This document shows, one piece after another, positions 1 to 4,723 of a DNA stretch of 9,416 nucleotides. The translations under genes were made by a program, and so were the position numbers. Source of the stretch: Candidatus Omnitrophota bacterium (GTDB lineage: Bacteria > Omnitrophota > Gorgyraeia > JAHIPI01). Numbering within the stretch: the first letter of the stretch is position 1; each line of letters opens with the position of its first letter. The stretch spans positions 1 to 9,416 of the forward strand of contig JAUWWU010000019.1 in the NCBI GenBank assembly GCA_030616695.1, in the 5' to 3' direction. The notes under the pieces were generated by a model. It was not told where the DNA came from, ran no database searches, and saw nothing but the letters and a program-made list of their open reading frames with translations.

Positions 1-1
1 C

Positions 2-1000
2 AATGAGCCGGCAGGCGAGACCATCGGTGCATTCAACTGGACGCCTGATGGCTTCTCAGCCGGAGTATATGAGCCAGTAGTATTTGTTGCCCGCACTGCC
101 TCCGGCCTATGCGCCTTTCAGGGAATTACAATAAGCGTTGAGGATGTTATTGATGAGTTGGAATCGGGCGATTCCATACAGGATGCTGTAGATGCCGCTG
201 AGCACGGCGATGTCATTTATGTTGCTAATGGCGAATATTTAGGGGATATATGCGTGAGCAATAGAGATGTGGATATCCTGGGCCAGGGCCCGTTTGGCAC
301 TGTTATAAAAGGCAATGTCTTATTCAGTGATTCTGATTCATTGATAGGAGATCTCTCAATACTGTATAACAGCGGAGAATACCTTACATATTCGGATCAG
401 CATTATAACGGCCTTAAACTCCTCTGCGATGCCGGAATCACAGCCGTGAATTCTGAAATCAGCATCGAAAACTGTCTCATCATGCCGGATCCTTATCTAT
501 TTGGAAACAGCACATATGGCAAGGGCATACAGATATGGAATCTATATGGCTCTGATAGGATTGACCCTATAATAGAGAATAGCCTCCTCCTTAGCGCGGA
601 GACAGGGATATATCTTTTCTCGCAGGCATTCGGCGGCGCTATTGCCGGAGAGGTCAAAAACAACACGTTAGATAGTAACATAAACGGGATCATCATGAGG
701 ATGCATGCCGAAGAACCTGAAATATACAATAACATAATAACACGCTCAGAATGCGCCATACACCTTACATACGATTCACTTATTACGGAACGATTGGGAA
801 AGATAGCAAATAACTGTTTCGGGGCGGACTTATTTGACAATATTAACGATGCCTGGTGCGATGAGTTGCGGGCGGAGCAGCTGGTGTTGCCGGATGCGTC
901 CGGAAATATAGAGAAAGACCCCGAGTACTACGATTCCGAAAACCTGGATTATACCCCGCTTAACCAGGACTGCGAAGACAAGGGCTGTAGATTGGATTAA
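2..1000 (+). CDS. Secreted/surface protein, Ig-like domain plus right-handed beta-helix (5' truncated)
   Basis: The frame is open from the first bases of the window, so this is the C-terminal 332 residues of a larger protein. Residues 1-50 read like an Ig-type (He_PIG/cadherin-like) domain: an FNWTPD strand, then AGVY and a closing ITISV strand. From residue 53 comes the usual start of a pectin-lyase-fold protein (DSIQDAVDAAEHGDVIYVANGEY), followed by repeated beta-helix rungs rich in N, G and I (IENCLI, IIENSLL, VKNNTLDSNINGI, IYNNIITRSECAI). The end (a KDPEYYD segment, then CEDKGCRLD) resembles the common DP.F...SP.IDAG closure of secreted beta-helix proteins. It is probably exported and binds or cleaves a polysaccharide, or is purely structural; no catalytic residues can be assigned. 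A TTG at 158 could be called as a start, but the frame continues upstream with matching domain sequence. A terminator follows. Confidence 0.8.
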   Translation, partial: NEPAGETIGAFNWTPDGFSAGVYEPVVFVARTASGLCAFQGITISVEDVIDELESGDSIQDAVDAAEHGDVIYVANGEYLGDICVSNRDVDILGQGPFGTVIKGNVLFSDSDSLIGDLSILYNSGEYLTYSDQHYNGLKLLCDAGITAVNSEISIENCLIMPDPYLFGNSTYGKGIQIWNLYGSDRIDPIIENSLLLSAETGIYLFSQAFGGAIAGEVKNNTLDSNINGIIMRMHAEEPEIYNNIITRSECAIHLTYDSLITERLGKIANNCFGADLFDNINDAWCDELRAEQLVLPDASGNIEKDPEYYDSENLDYTPLNQDCEDKGCRLD

Positions 1001-1030
1001 AGAATAATACGTTTAGATATACAGTTAATC

Positions 1031-1062
1031 AAACGCCATTATTTCTATGATGGCGTTTTTTA
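1031..1062 (+). terminator. Intrinsic terminator after the beta-helix gene
   Basis: AAACGCCAT (1031-1039) pairs perfectly with ATGGCGTTT (1050-1058) across a 10-nt loop and runs into a T-rich tail. It lies 30 nt after the stop codon and separates the beta-helix gene from folE. Confidence 0.85.
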
Positions 1063-1063
1063 T

Positions 1064-1092
1064 TTGCCTGATCGCGGGAGAAAGTGTATAAT
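1064..1092 (+). promoter_or_regulatory. Sigma70-type promoter of folE, predicts a leaderless mRNA
   Basis: TTGCCT (1064-1069), 17-nt spacer, then a perfect TATAAT (1087-1092). A start site 7-8 nt downstream would fall on or next to the folE ATG at 1100. The terminator of the preceding gene ends just upstream, so folE needs its own promoter. Confidence 0.6.
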
Positions 1093-1099
1093 AAGCCAT

Positions 1100-1657
1100 A
1101 TGGATAAGAAGAAGATTGAAAAGGCCGTAAGGACGATACTTGAGGCGATAGGTGAGGACCCCAAAAGAAAAGACCTTCTCGGGACGCCTGAAAGGGTGGC
1201 CGAGATGTACGAAGAGATTTTCTCGGGCATAAAGATGGATCCCGAAAAACAGCTTGGGGTCCTCTTTGACAAAGAGCACCATGAGATAGTGCTTCTGAAA
1301 GATATCCCGCTTTATAGTGTGTGCGAACACCACCTCATCCCTTTTATAGGAAAGGCGCATGTAGCCTATATACCGAAAGGCAACAGGGTGACAGGCCTGA
1401 GTAAACTGGTCCGCGTTGTCGATATCCTCGCAAAGCGGCCGCAGGTGCAGGAGAGGCTGACTACAGAGGTAGCCGACATATTGATGAAGAAGCTCAGGCC
1501 GCTGGGGGTCATGGTGGTAATAGAGGCGGAGCATCTATGTATGAGCATGCGGGGCATAAAGAAGCCGGGTATTTTAACGGTAACAAGCGCGGTCAGGGGC
1601 ATATTCAAGGAAAACCATAAGACGCGCGCAGAGGCCCTGACCCTTATTAAAAAGTAG
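1100..1657 (+). CDS. folE: GTP cyclohydrolase I (type IA)
   Basis: Converts GTP to 7,8-dihydroneopterin triphosphate, the first step to folate and to queuosine-type products; cytosolic homodecamer in known members. The 185 residues match the conserved catalytic core of the family with a short N-terminus. Visible signatures are [14 protein letters not shown] (28-41), [21 protein letters not shown] (72-92), [23 protein letters not shown] (99-121) and [14 protein letters not shown] (144-157). The zinc ligands (Cys110, His113, Cys181 in E. coli) correspond to Cys75, His78 and Cys147; the catalytic histidines to His77 and His145. I chose ATG 1100 rather than the in-frame TTG at 1064 because the family start motif follows it and the TTG lies in the promoter. 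There is no Shine-Dalgarno at usual spacing, consistent with a leaderless message. A hairpin at 1662-1720 lies just after the stop codon. There is no functional link to its neighbours. Confidence 0.97.
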   Translation: MDKKKIEKAVRTILEAIGEDPKRKDLLGTPERVAEMYEEIFSGIKMDPEKQLGVLFDKEHHEIVLLKDIPLYSVCEHHLIPFIGKAHVAYIPKGNRVTGLSKLVRVVDILAKRPQVQERLTTEVADILMKKLRPLGVMVVIEAEHLCMSMRGIKKPGILTVTSAVRGIFKENHKTRAEALTLIKK

Positions 1658-1661
1658 GTAA

Positions 1662-1724
1662 AAAACAGCCTGTCTTGGAAAAGGAGGTAGAGGGAAGAGC
1701 AAACCAAAACAGGCTGTTTTATTT
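1662..1724. terminator. Bidirectional terminator hairpin between folE and the minus-strand secreted gene
   Basis: Perfect 12-bp stem (1662-1673 with 1709-1720), with an inner TTGG/CCAA pairing and a G-rich loop on the plus strand. The T-run on the plus side is short (TTTTATTT); on the minus side it is T6. It probably ends folE transcription, and more strongly ends the convergent minus-strand transcript. Confidence 0.65.
1677..1695 (+). repeat. Loop repeat, copy 1 (GGAAAAGGAGGTAGAGGGA)
   Basis: 19-nt sequence at the top of hairpin 1, identical to 1741-1759. On the plus strand it holds a perfect Shine-Dalgarno (AAAAGGAGGT) with no start codon at usable spacing, so it is not an ordinary ribosome binding site. 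Confidence 0.9.
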
Positions 1725-1740
1725 AAAATAATCCTGCCTG

Positions 1741-1759
1741 GGAAAAGGAGGTAGAGGGA
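1741..1759 (+). repeat. Loop repeat, copy 2 (GGAAAAGGAGGTAGAGGGA)
   Basis: Identical to copy 1, set in hairpin 2 (9-bp main stem 1725-1733 with 1773-1781; inner TGGG 1739-1742 with CCCA 1764-1767). Identity stops where the stems begin. That is the pattern expected when the loop sequence and the pairing are both under selection. Confidence 0.9.
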
Positions 1760-1788
1760 GAAACCCAAGAAAGATTATTTTGTTGCCC

Positions 1789-2061
1789 TTATTCAGTTTT
1801 TGTAAATAGCCATAATGCCTCGTTGTTTCTTACCAGCTTATCCACCTGCACGCCGCTTTCCTTTAGTTCGGAAAATGCCTCTGCTTCCGGCTTATGCATA
1901 TTCCGGTGCAGCCACTCATCCTCTAAATCTAAAGAAAGACGGCCCACCACCGTTACCCGCAGGTATATCACCTGCTGCGTGCTCAGTGCATAGGCATTGT
2001 TTCCAACCAACATCACCATGATGACAGCTACGAGTGCCAAAACCAGCGCTTTCGCTTTCAT
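1789..2061 (-). CDS. Small secreted protein of unknown function under a c-di-GMP riboswitch
   Basis: A 90-residue protein with a clear Sec signal peptide: KAK, a hydrophobic run (LVLALVAVIMVMLVG), then NNAYA with likely cleavage after residue 25. The mature part is only about 65 residues. It begins with a strand-like QQVIYLRVTVVGRLSLDL, then a charged segment with EDEWLHRNMHK, and ends VRNNEALWLFTKTE. No cysteines remain, and I recognise no family. Two further in-frame ATGs lie at 2070 and 2067; I prefer 2061 because the GAGAGGGGG ribosome binding site (2071-2079) is then 9 nt away instead of touching the start. Transcription comes from the promoter at 2310-2282 through a GEMM-I riboswitch and terminator, so expression should follow c-di-GMP. 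A role in the neighbouring surface-fibre system (minor subunit, modulator or matrix protein) is inferred only from this control and position. Confidence 0.85.
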   Translation of the reverse strand: MKAKALVLALVAVIMVMLVGNNAYALSTQQVIYLRVTVVGRLSLDLEDEWLHRNMHKPEAEAFSELKESGVQVDKLVRNNEALWLFTKTE

Positions 2062-2113
2062 TGTCATCATCCCCCTCTCACTTTTGAGGAGGCAGTTCGT
2101 TGTGCGGAGCCCG

Positions 2114-2158
2114 AAAAAAAAGCTTATTCTTTTTTTGGAGTTCGAAAAGAATAAGCTT
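2114..2158 (-). terminator. Intrinsic terminator, expression platform of the riboswitch
   Basis: On the minus strand AAGCTTATTCTTTT (2158-2145) pairs over 14 bp with AAAAGAATAAGCTT (2133-2120), with an 11-nt loop and T6 (2119-2114). It begins six bases after the riboswitch 3' arm and about 50 nt before the start codon, so it is placed to control read-through. Confidence 0.9.
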
Positions 2159-2163
2159 ATTTC

Positions 2164-2253
2164 AGCTTCGGCAACTGACTACCTTCTCGCTTTTTGCGAA
2201 TTAGGTTCTCGAGTTTTGCGCCCCATTCTTTCAAATGGTTTGCCTTTTCGGCT
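2164..2253 (-). promoter_or_regulatory. Cyclic di-GMP-I riboswitch (GEMM-I)
   Basis: The minus strand reads, in order: AGC, the AAAAGGCAAACC core, the helix CCATTT-GAAA-GAATGG closed by the invariant GAAA tetraloop, GGCGCAAA, ACCTAA, a variable hairpin (TTCGC..GCGAG), GGTAG, and GTTGCCGAAGCT. These match the GEMM-I consensus: GGCAAACC, GNRA tetraloop, CGCAAA, CCUAA/GGUAG receptor helix and the CCGA 3' strand. The ligand-contacting G (G20 in the Vibrio Vc2 structure) is present at 2243, pointing to c-di-GMP rather than the cGAMP-binding G20A variants. The base equivalent to A47, which stacks between the two guanines, appears to be G (2221). Whether c-di-GMP switches the gene on or off cannot be told from the sequence alone. 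Confidence 0.93.
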
Positions 2254-2281
2254 CCAAGTTCAGTATTCTATTGTCACTTAA

Positions 2282-2310
2282 AGTATATCACAAAAAACAG
2301 GCAGTGTCAA
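2282..2310 (-). promoter_or_regulatory. Strong extended -10 promoter for the riboswitch gene
   Basis: On the minus strand: TTGACA (2310-2305), 17-nt spacer ending in TGA, then TATACT (2287-2282), followed by TTAAGTGA. The string GTGATATACTTTAAGTGA recurs exactly at 3165-3182. Confidence 0.88.
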
Positions 2311-2340
2311 TACAATTTGGTTAAGGTTTCAAATAGGTGG

Positions 2341-2360
2341 TTTTTGCCATTTTTTGCCAT
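2341..2360 (+). repeat. Two tandem copies of TTTTTGCCAT between divergent promoters
   Basis: A perfect 10-bp tandem repeat in the 66-bp gap between the minus-strand promoter (-35 ends at 2310) and the plus-strand promoter (-35 starts at 2377). It could be an upstream binding site or simply T-rich UP-like DNA. Nothing else is visible in this gap. Confidence 0.5.
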
Positions 2361-2376
2361 TTTCTGACTTTTTTTC

Positions 2377-2405
2377 TTGACATCACGGGTTATGAGTGAT
2401 ATAAT
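2377..2405 (+). promoter_or_regulatory. Consensus extended -10 promoter of subunit gene A
   Basis: TTGACA (2377-2382), 17-nt spacer ending TGA, then TATAAT (2400-2405): a perfect sigma70 promoter with extended -10. The predicted leader is about 35 nt and A-rich, ending in the strong ribosome binding site AAAAGGAGGTGA. Confidence 0.93.
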
Positions 2406-2447
2406 AAAAAAAGATAAAAATAAAATTTTAAAAGGAGGTGAGAAAAT

Positions 2448-3020
2448 ATGAAAAAGTTAGTTGCAATAAGCATTGCAGTATCTTTAGTGTTGGGTATTAG
2501 CGTGTTGGCATATGCTGCTGATCCCGCCATTGATCCAATAGAGAAGACAAAGGCTATAAGCATAACACTTACACTCACCGACATATTTGGTATGCAAATA
2601 TGGTCTGAGGATTATGACCAGGACATTACGGAAGAGAATGCTGTTGCTCATATCTATGCCAGTACAAACCACGATAAAGCATGGTCTATAGAGGCAACTT
2701 CGTCTGGTCTTGCTTTGTTAATTGAGTTGCCTTCGATTGCGGTAATGGCATATAGTATGGCGCCAATGATGGAGGGTCCTGGGGGGCCTGATGATCCAGC
2801 AGTACCAATACCTGAAGCAGGCGAAGGAACATATAATGCACAAGTCGAAGGCGGGGTACAGCTTTCAGGTGCACCTACGACAATCTATACGTCTGCCGGC
2901 ACAGAGGGTGTTGTTACGGGTTGCAGGATTGACGGTATGTTTTGGGCTAACCCTGAAGACAGAATAGGAGCGGCGAGTGGCGACTACACGGGTACCGTAA
3001 TACTGACCATGACCCACTAA
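2448..3020 (+). CDS. Secreted beta-sandwich subunit A (pilin/coat-like)
   Basis: A 190-residue protein with a Sec signal peptide (KKLVAISIAV...SVLAYA, cleavage after about residue 23). The mature part shows the family pattern seen in all five paralogues here: an early strand with FG (TDIFGMQI, 45-51), NHDKAWSIEATSSGL (74-88) with the core Trp, LPSIAVM (94-100), IYTSAGTE (146-153), and a closing strand SGDYTGTVILTMTH (177-190). The closing strand resembles the last strand of spore-coat-U/archaic pilin domains (G.Y.DT..V..T) and of WxL domains. A P/G-rich insert (GPGGPDDPAVPIPE) sits mid-protein. Only one cysteine (159) remains, so there is no internal disulfide. It has its own promoter, perfect ribosome binding site and terminator, suggesting high expression, as for a major structural subunit. 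Subunit function is inferred from fold pattern and context. Confidence 0.88.
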   Translation: MKKLVAISIAVSLVLGISVLAYAADPAIDPIEKTKAISITLTLTDIFGMQIWSEDYDQDITEENAVAHIYASTNHDKAWSIEATSSGLALLIELPSIAVMAYSMAPMMEGPGGPDDPAVPIPEAGEGTYNAQVEGGVQLSGAPTTIYTSAGTEGVVTGCRIDGMFWANPEDRIGAASGDYTGTVILTMTH

Positions 3021-3072
3021 TAGCCACACGGTCATTTTGCGAAACATCCCGAAAACAGGACATTTTTGATTA

Positions 3073-3107
3073 AAAAAAGGAGCGAGATAATATCTTGCTC
3101 CTTTTTT
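3073..3107 (+). terminator. Intrinsic terminator of subunit gene A
   Basis: AAAAAAGGAGCGAGA (3073-3087) pairs with TCTTGCTCCTTTTTT (3093-3107), with one G-T wobble and a 5-nt loop, ending in T6. It can act in both directions because the stem is flanked by A and T runs. Confidence 0.92.
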
Positions 3108-3145
3108 GTTTAGTTGTTAAGAATAAAAAAGTAAGATTTGTGACA

Positions 3146-3174
3146 TTGACAAATCCTGCTTCGTGTGATATACT
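3146..3174 (+). promoter_or_regulatory. Strong extended -10 promoter of subunit gene B
   Basis: TTGACA (3146-3151), 17-nt spacer ending TGA, TATACT (3169-3174), then TTAAGTGAGGCC. The same layout and start-site sequence precede subunit gene C and, on the minus strand, the riboswitch gene. Confidence 0.93.
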
Positions 3175-3267
3175 TTAAGTGAGGCCATAAAAGGCCATTT
3201 TATATTCACGAAAACTAAGATACTTTAAAAAGTTTTTAGAACTAAAAAACTTTAAGAAGTCCTTAGT
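3175..3267 (+). promoter_or_regulatory. Structured 5' leader of subunit gene B
   Basis: A transcript starting near 3181 has a leader of about 147 nt. It begins with GGCC-ataaaa-GGCC (3183-3196), shared with gene C. ACTAAG (3214-3219) can pair with CTTAGT (3262-3267), enclosing a long AT-rich hairpin (AAAGTTTTTAG, 3229-3239, with CTAAAAAACTTT, 3242-3253, one bulge). No GEMM-I or GEMM-II signature is visible. After it come three A/G-rich repeats (AAAAAAGGCAAAAAGGGG, AAAGGCC, AAAAAGGGGG) leading to the ribosome binding site. The role may be mRNA stability or an unrecognised regulatory RNA. Confidence 0.55.
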
Positions 3268-3327
3268 CGAAGTTGATAAAAAAGGCAAAAAGGGGAAGTA
3301 GAAAGGCCAAAAAGGGGGTGAATCAAG

Positions 3328-3864
3328 ATGAAAAAGCTAATCGCAATTACAATCGCAGCTGTAATGCTCTTTGCTTATAGTGTGGCAAGGGCAGATACAG
3401 TCACGGGCAATGTCGACATGACCATAAATGTTGACTACGTGTTTGGATTTGACATCACGGGAGGCCAGTCCATAACAGGGACAGTCGTTCCGTTTGACCC
3501 GGCAAATCCGGACGGTTATACGAGGACAATCGGCGGAATCGTTGACATACGCGCGCATACTAACCTGGGCCAGCCCTGGCACATGGAAGCGAGTTCCTCG
3601 GGTCTGTCCGGTTTAGTGGCGCCACACATAATTCCCACGTCGATAATGATGGTTAACTCATGGCAGGCTCCTGTCGATGGAGACGGGACGTGTGTGGATC
3701 CGGCCGTTTCATTGGCGGCTCCGCTCACCCTTTACACACCGAGCACAACAGAGTTATCCGATACGGATGTCCCGTTCGCAATGGGCGTTTCCGTAGATGT
3801 CCCGTGGGAACAGGAAACAGATTCGTATCAGGGCGTAATCACCCTGACGATGACAAGCGATTAA
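3328..3864 (+). CDS. Secreted beta-sandwich subunit B (pilin/coat-like)
   Basis: A 178-residue protein with a signal peptide (KKLIAITIAAVMLFAYSVARA, cleavage after about residue 22). The family pattern is clear: VDMTINVDYVFGFDI (29-43), NLGQPWHMEASSSGL (79-93), IIPTSIMM (101-108), LYTPSTTELSDTDV (135-148), then VDVP (156-159) and a final strand SYQGVITLTMTSD (166-178). It is closest in layout to subunits A and C (same MKKL[IV] start and SSGL motif), yet most of the sequence has diverged. Only Cys122 remains. It has an AAAGGGGGTGA ribosome binding site at 3311-3321, an own promoter and an own terminator. It is probably an exported structural subunit of the same surface assembly as A and C. It is not a degenerate copy, since the frame is intact and all core motifs are kept. 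Confidence 0.88.
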   Translation: MKKLIAITIAAVMLFAYSVARADTVTGNVDMTINVDYVFGFDITGGQSITGTVVPFDPANPDGYTRTIGGIVDIRAHTNLGQPWHMEASSSGLSGLVAPHIIPTSIMMVNSWQAPVDGDGTCVDPAVSLAAPLTLYTPSTTELSDTDVPFAMGVSVDVPWEQETDSYQGVITLTMTSD

Positions 3865-3897
3865 TCCCGGCTTGGATCATCGGGACTAGAGAGTGTG

Positions 3898-3938
3898 ATG
3901 TAAAAAGGACCAAGGGTTAACCTTGCTCCTTTTTACAT
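3898..3938 (+). terminator. Intrinsic terminator of subunit gene B
   Basis: ATGTAAAAAGGACCAAGG (3898-3915) pairs with CCTTGCTCCTTTTTACAT (3921-3938), 17 bp with one C-C mismatch and a 5-nt loop. The T-run lies inside the stem. A smaller hairpin TCCCG/CGGGA (3865-3885) lies just before it. Confidence 0.85.
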
Positions 3939-3993
3939 TTACAGGTAGAAAGAGGGGAATAAAGTTAAAAATAAAAAAGTTAGAATTTTAGCG

Positions 3994-4022
3994 TTGACAA
4001 GACCTATAGATTGTGGTATACT
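3994..4022 (+). promoter_or_regulatory. Strong extended -10 promoter of subunit gene C
   Basis: TTGACA (3994-3999), 17-nt spacer ending TGG, TATACT (4017-4022), followed by TTAAGTGAGGCC as at gene B. Confidence 0.93.
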
Positions 4023-4090
4023 TTAAGTGAGGCCAAAAAGAGGCCATTTTATATTCGGCAAAACTAAGCCATTTTAAAAACTATTTAGTT
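4023..4090 (+). promoter_or_regulatory. 5' leader of subunit gene C, homologous to the leader of gene B
   Basis: Starts with GGCC-aaaaaga-GGCC (4031-4045) and ATTTTATATTC, then AAACTAAG (4061-4068), matching 3183-3219 of gene B nearly base for base. AACTAA (4062-4067) pairs with TTAGTT (4085-4090), directly before the ribosome binding site. The long AT hairpin of gene B is missing here, so this leader is about 79 nt. Confidence 0.6.
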
Positions 4091-4107
4091 AGGAGGAGGT
4101 GAAAAAG

Positions 4108-4662
4108 ATGAAAAAGCTAATCACAATAGTCGCTGTTTTTTCAGCGGCCATTCTTATGGGCGGCCTGGCATATGCCCAACCGGTAAATGATACAGTTCCT
4201 GTTGACTTGACAGTTGGCGGGACGTTCACATTCGGGATAGATGAGAGTAGCGTAATTCTTATTCCCGCTAATGTTGGCCCCGGCGGTGAAACAGGCGGCG
4301 GTGTTACCTTAAGGTGCGGAAGCAACTATGATAACCAATGGGCTGTAGACATTAGAGCGACCACACTTTCCAGTGCTACGGCAACGATTCCGTTTTTCGA
4401 CGTTATTGCTAACAGGATCAGCTATGGGTTCAACACATATCCTTTGCTAGACGGAGGCGGAACTGCCAGTCTCGGGGATTGTCAAGATGAGGTGATATCG
4501 CTTAACACAACAGACCTGACAGCCTATACAGCTGACCCTACTGAATACAGTGACACTGAGGTCCTGATGGGTGCGTATTTTACGATCAGAGTTCCTTTTA
4601 GCCAGCAAAAAGGCGACTATAGTTCGACTATAACTGCCACTATGTATGAAACAGGACTATAA
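4108..4662 (+). CDS. Secreted beta-sandwich subunit C (pilin/coat-like)
   Basis: A 184-residue protein with a signal peptide (KKLITIVAVFSAAIL...LAYA, cleavage after residue 23). I chose ATG 4108 over the in-frame GTG 4099, because GTG 4099 lies inside the ribosome binding site AGGAGGAGGTGA (4091-4102). Family motifs: VDLTVGGTFTFGID (32-45), NYDNQWAVDIRATTL (73-87), TIPFFDVIANRISYG (93-107), YTADPTEYSDTEV (140-152), and the closing VPFSQQKGDYSSTITATM (162-179), which strongly recalls the P..Q..G.Y.d.....T strand of spore-coat-U/pilin domains. Cys70 and Cys125 could form a disulfide, unlike the paralogues. It has its own promoter and terminator. A secreted structural subunit is the likely role, inferred from fold pattern and neighbours. 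Confidence 0.88.
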   Translation: MKKLITIVAVFSAAILMGGLAYAQPVNDTVPVDLTVGGTFTFGIDESSVILIPANVGPGGETGGGVTLRCGSNYDNQWAVDIRATTLSSATATIPFFDVIANRISYGFNTYPLLDGGGTASLGDCQDEVISLNTTDLTAYTADPTEYSDTEVLMGAYFTIRVPFSQQKGDYSSTITATMYETGL

Positions 4663-4696
4663 TGCATACATGGTAAAACCGCAGGATAGATAATAT

Positions 4697-4719
4697 AGGA
4701 CAACAAGGAGATTTGTCCT
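4697..4719 (+). other. 3' UTR hairpin of subunit gene C with AAGGAG in the loop
   Basis: AGGACAA (4697-4703) pairs with TTGTCCT (4713-4719) around a 9-nt loop CAAGGAGAT. It lies just before the terminator. It may stabilise the mRNA 3' end; the SD-like loop may be chance. Confidence 0.45.
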
Positions 4720-4723
4720 CAAT

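Larger units (their letters stand above)
1656..1788 (-). ncRNA. Candidate RNA/3' UTR: tandem hairpins with anti-Shine-Dalgarno loops
   Basis: Read on the minus strand, this follows the stop codon of the 90-residue secreted protein directly. It holds two hairpins: AAAATAATC/GATTATTTT (9 bp, from 1781 to 1725) and AAAACAGCCTGT/ACAGGCTGTTTT (12 bp, from 1720 to 1662). The stems are unrelated, yet both loops carry the identical 19-mer TCCCTCTACCTCCTTTTCC. This contains ACCTCCTTT, the same as the anti-SD tail of 16S rRNA. Each hairpin also has an inner 4-bp pairing just inside the main stem. The last stem runs into T6, a proper terminator on this strand. Known parallels are the tandem C-rich-loop sRNAs of alphaproteobacteria (CcsR type) and RsaE-type RNAs, which bind SD sites through such loops. 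It could also be a paired palindromic repeat or a bidirectional terminator. The structure is certain; the RNA function is inferred. Confidence 0.45.

Noticed and set aside
493..840. Minus-strand open frame of 115 codons
   Set aside because: Antisense to the beta-helix coding region, no ribosome binding site and no recognisable protein pattern.
1025..1534. Minus-strand open frame over the folE region
   Set aside because: Shadow of folE, whose frame carries all catalytic and zinc-binding residues.
1677..1759. The GGAGGT loops as ribosome binding sites of small plus-strand genes
   Set aside because: No start codon with an open frame follows at 5-12 nt in either copy, and the sequences lie in hairpin loops.
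1662..1781. CRISPR array from the repeated 19-mer
   Set aside because: Only two copies, each inside its own hairpin with different flanks; no regular repeat-spacer pattern and no cas genes.
2164..2253. cGAMP-specific (GEMM-Ib) riboswitch
   Set aside because: The base before CAAACC is G, not the A typical of the cGAMP-binding group.
1997..2281. Plus-strand open frame of 94 codons
   Set aside because: It is antisense to the riboswitch, terminator and start of the minus-strand gene; it has no ribosome binding site and its composition is explained by the structured RNA.
3175..3327. A second c-di-GMP riboswitch in the leader of gene B
   Set aside because: No GGCAAACC, GNRA-capped helix or CCGA strand, and no class II signature; AAAAAAGGCAAAAAGG only superficially resembles the GEMM core.
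4099..4107. GTG start three codons upstream for subunit C
   Set aside because: The GTG is part of the Shine-Dalgarno sequence; ATG 4108 has correct spacing and the same MKKL start as subunits A and B.
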